This document shows positions 55,918 to 64,000 of a DNA stretch of 64,000 nt, in pieces. The notes beneath the pieces are model-generated. The model was not told the DNA's origin. It searched no databases and saw only the letters and a program-made list of their open reading frames with translations. This DNA is from Chelonoidis abingdonii. Its lineage: Eukaryota > Chordata > Testudines > Testudinidae. The stretch covers positions 134,573,010 through 134,637,009 of the forward strand of contig NC_133771.1 in NCBI RefSeq assembly GCF_003597395.2. Direction: 5' to 3'. How positions within the stretch are numbered: the stretch's first letter is position 1; each line of letters starts with the position of its first letter. Position numbers and translations under genes: made by a program.

Positions 55918-56095
55918 TAAAGGGCCCAATCCTACAAACCCTTCCTTACATAAGTAGCCCATAATCAAACACATTCTCAGCCTGCTCCTATTGACATCTA
56001 AGTGAAGAGCTGGAGCAGGTCCAATAAAATAATCTCAATGACATCAGTGGGACTGAGTAAGAATACTACTCATAAAAGGGTTGCACTTATCTAGC
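55918..56095. repeat. Palindromic repeat, family 1
   Basis: 'gggcccaatcctacaaaccc' and 'catcagtgggactgagtaag' with 'aaaagggttgcac'. Confidence 0.5.
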
Positions 56096-56257
56096 CCTGT
56101 ATTACAAAGCATACCATACCATTAAAAATCCTATAATGTACTGCAAGTCTAATCGGTTATATTATACATATTATATTATTCAGCTATGTGACTGTCAATA
56201 TAACATTGATTGATTGATGCCAATGGACTTTAAGCACATATTTCAATTTAACCATAT

Positions 56258-56281
56258 GTGCGCACACACACACACACACAA
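56258..56281. repeat. (CA)n microsatellite
   Basis: About ten CA units after 'tgtgcg'. Confidence 0.9.
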
Positions 56282-56700
56282 GCTTTGAGAGTAAGGAAGG
56301 TCATGATCAGGTTGCACAAATAGTCTTAATCCTGAGTCTATGATAATGCCCACTGATATACCTATAATTCCTTTCCATCCAATTACTGTATCGTCAAACT
56401 ACCTTTCCTCACCCATCATCCAGATAGATGAGGCTATAGAACCTCAGCTACCAAACTCAACATAAAGAATCATAGCTGTTGAGATTACCTCTATGTCATA
56501 GGTACATTGTTTTGGCTTTCGATGATCCTGAAAATACCATCAAACTACCATATGCAACTCTATAAATCTCATGTCCATCACATATGGGCCATGAATCCCA
56601 GCACAGAGTCTCCTGTTGATTGCAAAAATAAATCAACAGTTAGTCTTATGACCCTGCCCGCACCGACTGAAATAGACCTATAGCAAGTTAAGCATCTGGA
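56282..56700. other. Unclassified intergenic DNA
   Basis: Nothing recognised. Confidence 0.4.
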
Positions 56701-56708
56701 CATAGCAC

Positions 56709-57152
56709 CAGGGCCGGTGCAACCATTTAGGCAGACTAGGCGGTTGCCTAGGGCACCGAGATTTGGAGGCGCCATAAAGTGCCCCCCAATTTTTTTTAAA
56801 TGGTTGAGCAGCCACTGCTGCTAGGACAGAGAGGGAGTCTGAGCTGCCGGTGGGAGCCGGCAGCCCAGGGTGTCCCCTGGGCAGGGCGCCACTGGAGGGG
56901 GCAGCAGGCAGCTCCCATGGAGCTGCCGCAGTGGTGCCTGCGGGCGGTCCGCTGGTCTGCGGCTCGGATGGAGCTGCCGCAGTCGTGCCTGTGGACGGTC
57001 GGCTGGTCGCGTGGCTCCAGTGGACCTCCCGCAGGCACACCGGACCCTCCACAGGCACCACTGCGGCAGCTCCACCGGAGCCGCGGGACCAGTGCGTGGG
57101 GCGGCGAAATTGCCGTCCGCCTAGGGCGCTCAAAACCCTAGCACCGGTCCTG
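56709..57152. mobile_element. GC-rich hAT-type element, 444 bp
   Basis: The ends CAGGGCCGGTGC and GCACCGGTCCTG are inverted with one mismatch. Flanks catagcac (56701-56708) and catggcac (57153-57160) are an 8-bp duplication with one mismatch. Second inverted pairs lie inside ('ctaggcggttgcctagggc' against 'gccgtccgcctagggcgc', and 'gctgccgcagtggtgcctgc' against 'ggcaccactgcggcagctcc'). The many open frames over this interval are artefacts of GC-rich inverted sequence. Confidence 0.85.
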
Positions 57153-57419
57153 CATGGCACTCCTTAAAGGAAAATTGCATTTTTTAGTTAAAAATAAATA
57201 GTTATCAGATAGCATAGCTCTCAACATCCTAAACAGCCACAATGTGACACAATACAGAAAAAATGTCTAAAATACACATTTTGTGTATAAAATGAAGCCT
57301 TATTTGTCAGTCAAACTATCTGGGTTCTTATAACTGTTGTAGCAGAGTGCCTACCAAAGTGATTAACTTCCCATGTCTCCTGGTTTTTCTTCTGTATTTT
57401 CTCTCCTCTTATTCCTTGT
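57153..57419. other. Short AT-rich spacer
   Basis: Nothing recognised. Confidence 0.4.
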
Positions 57420-57660
57420 ATATAGGAACATGGGTTTGAGCCAGTCTGGCAAATCCTAAGGTCCATCCAGCCCAAAAACCTGTCTCAGATATTGGCTTCC
57501 ACCATATGTTTTAGAGGATGGTGCACAAGACCCTGAATTAGGCAGTCATGATACAATTTGCCCTGCAAGACATCTCCTAACCCCCAATAATTGGAAATTA
57601 GTTTAAGACATGACACATGATGGTTTATATCCCTCCCAAAGTTTTATTTTACTATTATAC
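57420..57660 (+). repeat. Dispersed repeat, family 3, left part
   Basis: 'ggaacatgggtttgagccag', 'ctaaggtccatccagcccaa' and 'ctaacccccaataattggaa' follow the order of a common turtle/bird dispersed repeat. What looks like its continuation is found at 58785-58990. Confidence 0.5.
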
Positions 57661-57689
57661 CTATTGGGTATCCTTGGTATCCATATAAC

Positions 57690-57806
57690 AGACTAGCATC
57701 TGTCAGAGATGGTCTAGATATACTTAATCCTGCTTTAGCATGGAGCGATGGATCATTAGACGATCTTGTGAGGTCCCTTCCGAACCTACATTTCTATGAT
57801 TATATT
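57690..57806 (+). mobile_element. CR1 LINE 3' end
   Basis: 'tgtcagagatggtctagata', 'cttaatcctgctttagcatg' and 'atcttgtgaggtcccttccg' end at 'ctatgattatatt', the typical CR1 tail. Confidence 0.8.
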
Positions 57807-58113
57807 GTTTTGAGCTGGGTGAAACCTTGATATAGGTTGAGTTAAAAACTTCATTCAAATTGAGATGTGAATATGCCTTTCATTTAAGATAGTTGTCAGA
57901 GACTGCTAAGGGGTCACATGAAAAACAAAGCCTAATAGTCTGCCTAGATATTAACTCCATATGAGTATTGTGAGCAGGTGGGTGGGTGGGTGAGAGAATA
58001 CATCAAAACTGAGAACAGACAAGACCAGAGAGAGAGAGAGGCAGAGGCAAAAAGGAAGAAAGGCAAGTAATTGTTTGCAAAAAACAAGAGAGAGAGCTTT
58101 GGGGTCTGGTGTT
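57807..58113. other. Unclassified intergenic DNA
   Basis: Contains a short (GTGG)n-like run near 57975 and an (AG)n run near 58028. Confidence 0.4.
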
Positions 58114-58121
58114 GTCTAAAG

Positions 58122-58325
58122 CAGTGGTTCTCAAAGCCAGGAAGGGCGGCCAGCACATCCCTTGGCCCGCGTCACTTCCCGCAGCCCCCATTGGCATGCA
58201 GTGGCAAATCGTGGCCAGTAGGAGCTGCGATTGGCCAAACCTGCGGATGCAGCAGGTAAACAAACCGTCCCAGCCCACCAGCGGATTTCTCTGAACAAGC
58301 AGCAGACCAGCTTTGAGAACCACTG
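58122..58325. mobile_element. hAT-type MITE, 204 bp
   Basis: The ends CAGTGGTTCTCAAAG and CTTTGAGAACCACTG are perfect 15-bp inverses. Flanks gtctaaag (58114-58121) and gtctaacg (58326-58333) form an 8-bp duplication with one mismatch. Confidence 0.88.
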
Positions 58326-58480
58326 GTCTAACGAGACTGGGAGTTGTAAGCAAAGAAGCTCTTGCTTCCTCCTACATTTGGAGAAGCAAGACTTTGTACT
58401 TTCCTTGTAAATAAACAAGTCTGCATCAAAGAAAATACCAGACTCTATCCACTTCTACTTCCAACTGGAACATGCTTACT

Positions 58481-58598
58481 GGGTGACCAGATGTCCAGAT
58501 TTTATAGGGACAGTCCCTATTTTTGGGTCTTTTTCTTATATAGGCCCCTATTATCCTCCACCCCGTCCTGATTTTTCACACTTGCTGTCTGGTCACCC
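58481..58598 (+). mobile_element. 120-bp TA-flanked MITE, copy 2
   Basis: 'gggtgaccagatgtccagat' and 'cttgctgtctggtcaccc' are the inverted ends. TA follows on the right; the left flank reads CT, so one side has mutated. Same orientation as copy 1. Confidence 0.82.
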
Positions 58599-58609
58599 TA
58601 CATACTTAG

Positions 58610-58775
58610 CAGGGCCACCCAGAGGATTCAGGGGGCCTGGGGCAAAGCAATTTTGGGGGCCCCTTCCATAAAAAAAGTTGCAATGCTATAGAATGATATA
58701 TTCTCATGGGGGCCCCTGCAGGGCCTGAGGCCTGGGGCAAATTGCCCCACTTGCCCCGTCCCCCGGGCGGCCCTG
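58610..58775. mobile_element. hAT-type MITE, 166 bp
   Basis: Starts CAGGGCCACCC and ends GGGCGGCCCTG. Flanks atacttag (58602-58609) and atatttag (58776-58783) are an 8-bp duplication with one mismatch. G-rich '...ggggcctggggc' and its inverse are inside. Confidence 0.82.
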
Positions 58776-58784
58776 ATATTTAGG

Positions 58785-58990
58785 ACCCTGCATTTTATCT
58801 CAGGTCAAAAAGGGCAACAGTATGATTCTATAAATTTCCAAATCCTCTTTGAATCTGGCAAAGTTCTTGGCCTCAATTATATCATGTGGATGTCAGTTTC
58901 ACAAACTAATTATGTGATGTGTGAAAAAATATTTCCTTTTACCAGTTTCTGTTCAGCTTTCTCCACTCTCCTACCCCTGCGTTTTATTCT
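58785..58990 (+). repeat. Dispersed repeat, family 3, right part
   Basis: 'aatcctctttgaatctggca', 'cttggcctcaattatatcat', 'gtcagtttcacaaactaatt' and 'gtgtgaaaaaatatttcctt' look like the continuation of 57420-57660. Confidence 0.5.
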
Positions 58991-59189
58991 TCCATCTTTT
59001 TATTTCAGCATTTTCATTTTATTTCTTCATTTGCTACTGTTTCTTTTGCCTTATGCCTCTTTGCTCCCCTCTGCTAAACCTCTTCTTGCAAGCATGTGCT
59101 TTCTTTAGTCACAACAACAAAAAAGTTTAGAGAAAATGCTGCAGCTGGACCTATGCTTAAAACTGGATTCACTTTCAAATTTAAAGTCT
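58991..59189. other. Pyrimidine-rich unclassified DNA
   Basis: A T/C-rich stretch that may still be part of family 3. Confidence 0.35.
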
Positions 59190-59385
59190 TATTGTTGTTT
59201 TAATTACTATTTATTATTTGCATTTTCCTATTATCAAGAAGCTCTGGTCAACGTTGTGCCAGGTGCTGTGCAAACAGCTATCAAAAAGACGGTTCCTGCC
59301 CCAAAGATCTTGTGATCTATGTATAAGGCTATAAACAACAGGTGGATACACCAGACAGATGAGGAGCACACGGTTACCCAGGAGT
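59190..59385 (-). repeat. SINE/LINE 3' tail, antisense
   Basis: 'gttgtgccaggtgctgtgca', 'cctgccccaaagatcttgtg' and 'caacaggtggatacaccaga' match the repeat at 17990-18150. Confidence 0.55.
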
Positions 59386-59574
59386 CAATCCATACATGGT
59401 TATGGTTGTGGATGGTGCACAGACTAGGCAAAAACATTCTAACTACAATGTATAAAGATGTCCATGTGCCTCTCTGAGCCAGATCGCCTATGCTTCGCTG
59501 ACCCCAATTTTAAAAGGGGGAATTCGACTACATTTTCTCCCAAGTGAAAATATTCATGCCCTGGGCTCTGTAGT
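59386..59574. other. Short unclassified spacer
   Basis: Nothing recognised. Confidence 0.4.
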
Positions 59575-59730
59575 TAGGTCAACTTAACCCCTGGTGTAGA
59601 TGTGGCTAGGTCAATGAAGAATTCTTCCGTCAACCTAGCTACCACCTCTTGGACAGATGGATTAACTACAACCATGGAAAAGCCCCTTCTGTCAATGCAG
59701 GAGGCATCTACACTACAGGTTCTACAAATA
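59575..59730. mobile_element. MITE of the 'gtgtagatg...catctacac' type
   Basis: 'ctggtgtagatgtggctagg' at the left faces 'aggcatctacactacagg' at the right. 'gaattcttccgtcaacctag' is shared in worn form with 38938-39210. Confidence 0.55.
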
Positions 59731-60339
59731 AATTGGTTGCTCAAAAACGACTGGGAGCCAGTCTTCCACAAGACCTATCTGACTCCATTCATGAGCAGTG
59801 GGAGTGCTGTCACATTGTAGACTGATCAGTTGCTCAGATGCCACTCCCATGCACAGACACAAGAGTACTCCAAACATCAATGGACTCCGTCAGATGTCAT
59901 CAGCATAGGCCTCTTTCCCTACGTGGCACATGTAAGATGGCATTACTTCTTGCTCCAGTTTAGCCATGGGGTTGGAGGATGTTGGAAGATGTTGCCAAAT
60001 CTCTTAGTCTAAACTCTGTGAGAACAGTGCCCCAAGATCAGGATTAGGTGTTGCGGGAACAAATATTGGTAAAGCCCTACAGAAACTCGGTGCCAGAAGA
60101 TTTAGTGAAAATACTGCCCAAGCAGATAAACCAGTGAGTTTTTAAAGAGAGCCGCCACATTATCTGATAGTCACTAATGTTGACAATTAATCCAATAACT
60201 ATAATACCTAAAGGAGTGTGGTACAAAGGGCAGAAGCCAACTATTCTCATAAGCCAAGGACAACAGAACAAAACATGGGTTTACAATGCATCAGAGAATA
60301 TCAAAGACTATTTAGACAAAATATTAAGAAAACCTTTAT
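59731..60339. other. Unclassified intergenic DNA
   Basis: Nothing recognised. Confidence 0.45.
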
Positions 60340-60470
60340 GGACCTGACCTACTGCAATTAACTGGTGTGTTACTCCAGTGTTATGTGGTGTAACTCTATT
60401 GAACTGAATGATATTACATCATTATACAACTGGAATAGTGCAGTGGTGAATCAGGGCCATTCGGCATCAG
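60340..60470. repeat. Palindromic repeat, family 1 (worn)
   Basis: 'ggacctgacctactgcaatt' and 'gtgttactccagtgttatgt' with 'gtggtgaatcagggcc' at the right. Confidence 0.5.
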
Positions 60471-61222
60471 AACATTTAAGCAACAGAACAGATTATTAAA
60501 AGAGATAATGAAATCATTTAGTTAGTGATATACAAGCTGGCTGAATGAGACTGTTGCTTCAGTTCCCAAGCATTAAGAAGATTTTTTGCGAGGGTTCATA
60601 TGTTTTGACATCATGTAGTGACTTTGTTTTGTGTAGGTATAGCCTTCGTCAGCAGTTACACCTAGGAAATGACTCAGTCAGAGAGACTTAACGCAACCAT
60701 AAACCGATTTTGCTGATGATATAAGCAGTTTCTGAGAAGAATTGCACCACATCTAACAATAAGCCTTTCTCCAAGATTTAACTAGCAACACACTGGCCTT
60801 ACTGTCATGCTGTGACTCTGCTGTCACTCCTCTACTAAGTGTTAGTAGATTTTGGGGTCCTTCCAAGTCAATTTCCTGTTGGAGAAGAAATCAATGACAC
60901 AGAGTCTGGATATATTTGTAGTGTAGCTTGTTCCATTTACACTACATACACCAGTCCTTAAACAGAGGTGGTCAAGCAGCATGGAGGCAAACCCCCTTTC
61001 AGAAGTCTCAGCAAAAACATCACTGCCCAGTTCCCAGGGAGTAATTCTATCTCAAGTGTTGACTCTAGTTAGGCAGATTAAAGCAGAGAACAAATTCCCT
61101 TGATGCTCGCAGTAGCTCTCCCCAGTAAGATATACATCACAAAAATAACACTGCAGTATTTCTTCGAAGACCAAATAGTGCTCACATACTAAGAAAAAGA
61201 ACTTGTAATACTGTGTCTAAGA
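60471..61222. other. Unclassified intergenic DNA
   Basis: Nothing recognised. Confidence 0.45.
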
Positions 61223-61224
61223 TA

Positions 61225-61345
61225 GGGTGACCAGACAGGAAATGTGAAAAATCAAGACGGAGGGGTAGGGAGTAATAAGAGCCTATATAAGAAAAAGACC
61301 CAAAAATCAGGACTGTCCCTATAAAATCAGGACATCTGGTCACCC
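61225..61345 (-). mobile_element. 120-bp TA-flanked MITE, copy 3
   Basis: 'gggtgaccagacaggaaatg' at the left and 'aggacatctggtcaccc' at the right, with TA at 61223-61224 and 61346-61347. It is inverted with respect to copies 1 and 2. Confidence 0.88.
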
Positions 61346-61347
61346 TA

Positions 61348-62689
61348 GTCTAAGAACACCTCCTGGAAACCCTGACCATAACCATATTAAAGAATCTAAG
61401 CTATGAGAGAAAACGGTATGAGCTAGCAGTCCCAGAACAGAGTGGGAGTCAGAAACTCCTAATTTCTGATACCAGTTGTAACAAGGACTTCCTTCATGGT
61501 ATCAGGCATCCATACCCAACTAATTTCCCCTCTCTTACAGCACTGTTGTAGTGGTTGTTTAGATAGGGCTAGATCATGACTGGTTCTGCCCCAAAGCACA
61601 AGGAGGTGGGCAACCACAATACCGGAGCAGGCCTGTGAAATATTGTTTGCCAGAAAGACCAATTATTGTGCACTACCTTTGTGCACAGGGCCTGCCTAAG
61701 GATCTGGGGGAACGTTAGTGAGACGATTTTATGGGATACACTCCAAGCTTAATTGACTTATTCTACATAAAGGGTGTGGAAGCAGAGTTCAGTCACTTGT
61801 CCCTTTCAACCCTAATGTATGCTGATTTGGGTTATCAAGGATATCAACACAAGGAAGAGCTAAAAGCCTATTTCCTCTTAAAATGAAAGCTGAGCTTCTC
61901 CCTCATAGGGCCCAAAGACTGGCTCTGATAGCAATGGGCCCGCACTAGTCTGTTCCACCTTTTCTGTGGTAAGAGCTGTAGGATCAGGCCTTGTATCTGC
62001 AGTCTTTGAAGGGTTAAATGAAAGAATTATATTGTTACGATGCACTGTATATAGATCAGCTTGCAGATTTGGTTCTTCCCGCTGGCTGCTTCTGATCTTC
62101 CACCGTAGCCCATATATTGACAGTGCAACTCTGGCTGACATTATGAGGAAGCAATTATCTCAAAGAAATTAGTTATTACCAGCAATTCATATGGTAATGA
62201 TAGTGGTGAGGATGATGATGATACCCAAGTGTATTACCGTTCTAACTGTAGTAATAATGATACTAATCTATGTTTCAGGGGAGGGATCACAGGTTTAATC
62301 GTAATGAATTGTTTATCACAGATAATGGATTTCCAAAATTGTGTCTGAAGGAGAATACAGCCTTTTGGAAAACGCATTATTCTGAATGCTTGACAATTGC
62401 ATTGATTTAAGTGTCTGAGCACCACATTTTCACTATTCATCTAGGAGCAGGGGGAACTGTACCACTTCTATTTAGATATTCTTTAATACCTTTAAAAAAA
62501 TTGAAGTGGATTTAGCAGTCCTGAAAGTGAGAGACATCACAGAGTCCTCAATAGTTATTAACCTGTGAAAGGACATAAAAGGTTACTCCTGGATTTAATT
62601 AGTTTAATTTTAGTTTTGTTGGTGAGAGAGAAAGGGAAAATGTCCTGTTACTAAAGAGGAACTAATGGAATTAAAGTCATCTTGGCAAA
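61348..62689. other. Unclassified intergenic DNA
   Basis: Contains a (GAT)n-like run near 62200-62222. Short frames only. Confidence 0.45.
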
Positions 62690-62795
62690 CTGTTTCAGGA
62701 TAGCACTTAAACACATACTTAACTTTAACCTTATGTTTAAGTCCCATTGACTTCCATTGGACTTAACCACAAATGTAAATGCTGTGCGGAATAGA
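62690..62795. repeat. Palindromic repeat, family 1 type
   Basis: 'cacttaaacacatacttaac' and 'gtttaagtcccattgacttc' with 'cattggacttaaccac'. Confidence 0.5.
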
Positions 62796-63869
62796 GAGGC
62801 TTCAATGAATAAAAGCCCAAATGAAGATGACCTGGTACAGTATGTTATCACTAAAACGTTCATGAAACGGTACATTTTTCTAAGCAAGAGTTAAAGGTTT
62901 AATTTAATTCTCATAGAGACAGGCTGGAAAAAAAGAGAATGGATGTGATGGGGGAGAGGAAATAGAAGAGCTGCCCATATGGGCATAGAAATGTAATATT
63001 TCAAAGTCTGAAGACTATAGCATCCCCAAAAGAGGAAATAGATAAGTGCTACAAATATCTCTCTACTACTATGCTTAAAACTTTTTCTTCTGTTCATTGA
63101 GTGTTTAAATCCCAGTGAGACATTCCTGGTCTTGTCGATGGTCATATGCTTTTGGGATTGATTTAAAAGCAGACTCTGCTTTGCTTCACAAAGTCCCCTC
63201 CAAAATCTATCAGGCTGCAGAAAGGCTGAAGTCAATACATGCCCTTGAAAGATAAATCTTTTGTAATACAAAGGAGAGAGTGACTAATAGATTACTGGGG
63301 CCATACATAACAAAAACTCAACTGATCCCCATATGGTGCATTGCAATTAAAAGAGCAGGGGATAGATTGATAATTTTTGGGGGAGGGAGGTGAAAGAACA
63401 GAGCTTTAGACAAGGAAACGAGGAAAGTAGAGACAGAAGTGATGTATAACCATACACAAAATAGAACTCATTCCCTCTGAACTATTCATCTCTGGATCAC
63501 TATTTCCAGTAATCCAGGTAGACTGTGAACAAAGGTCATTTTCACCTGATAGCTGTTTGCTGGCCTATGTGAAATGAGCTGGTCATATTAGTCCACTTCC
63601 CAGTTAACAACTGTTCCCATCATCCAAACCATCACTACAAGTGGCAATTACCAAACTACTCTCTCATCCTCTTGAACTGATACCTCTAGTTACGTGTTGA
63701 GGGACCAATGTAAAGACACTATGGGGAATCTTGCACTGTCATTGCCCATGCTATATCTGCTCTGTGGACAAGCAGAGAACTTCAGAGGACCAAAGAAGTC
63801 AGTCTAGCATCTCTCATGAGCAAAAAGCTGGCAAATGTCTTGCAGAAAAAATAAAACCTAAGACCTCAG
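62796..63869. other. Unclassified intergenic DNA
   Basis: A 126-codon minus-strand frame at 62891-63271 has no domain and I do not call it. Confidence 0.45.
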
Positions 63870-63990
63870 TCCTGCCATTGGCTTGTTGAGGGTGGACTCT
63901 TATGTCTGTTTGTACCCCCATTGGTCAGTGGGGCTCTGTGTAAGCACAGAAGTCTGTCCATATAAAGTAACTTGTGGGATCAGGGCCTAC
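63870..63990. repeat. Palindromic repeat, family 1 (worn)
   Basis: 'ctcagtcctgccattggctt' and 'ggctctgtgtaagcacagaa' with 'gtgggatcagggcc' at the right edge. Confidence 0.5.
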
Positions 63991-64000
63991 CATTATAATT

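Noticed and set aside
56678..57167. Six overlapping frames of 80-160 codons
   Set aside because: They coincide with the GC-rich inverted sequence of the hAT element at 56709-57152.

Overview
The window looks like intergenic DNA from a turtle. The call rests on the mix of dispersed repeats: a turtle-type SINE with 10-13 bp target duplications, a tRNA-derived SINE, CR1 3' ends, MIR/CORE-SINE copies, several hAT non-autonomous elements with 8-bp duplications, TA-flanked MITEs of about 120-220 bp, and two sauropsid-type LTR families. Base composition is AT-rich, with sharp GC-rich islands only inside hAT elements. I named families from memory of how such sequences look and ran no database search.

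I find no host protein-coding gene, no exon I can defend, and no tRNA, rRNA or snRNA gene. Every open reading frame over about 100 codons is either transposon-derived or at the length expected by chance. The only readable protein remnants are a broken Ty3/gypsy element on the plus strand (7362-9235, gag still open for 187 codons), the gag start of a second LTR element on the minus strand (12940-14439, with its LTR at 14440-15595), and a LINE reverse-transcriptase piece on the minus strand (27450-27860).

Layout: 1-7 kb is mostly unannotated DNA with a SINE and a hAT element. 7-17.2 kb is rich in LTR elements. 18-36 kb is a patchwork of old SINE/LINE tails, palindromic MITEs and hAT elements, including a hAT inserted in a CR1 and a 154-bp local duplication sitting in the centre of a palindromic MITE. 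36-46 kb is repeat-poor and holds the best candidates for conserved regulatory DNA (also near 6, 24 and 54-55 kb). 46.7-48.1 kb is one 1.36-kb GC-rich hAT element with a perfect 8-bp duplication. 56.7-61.4 kb is a dense nest of small DNA transposons.

Nothing here works as a pathway. The points of interest are structural: nested and palindromic insertions, a two-copy local duplication, a MITE-derived perfect CRE palindrome, and repeat-free AT-rich blocks with homeodomain-type motifs that could be enhancers of a gene outside the window.
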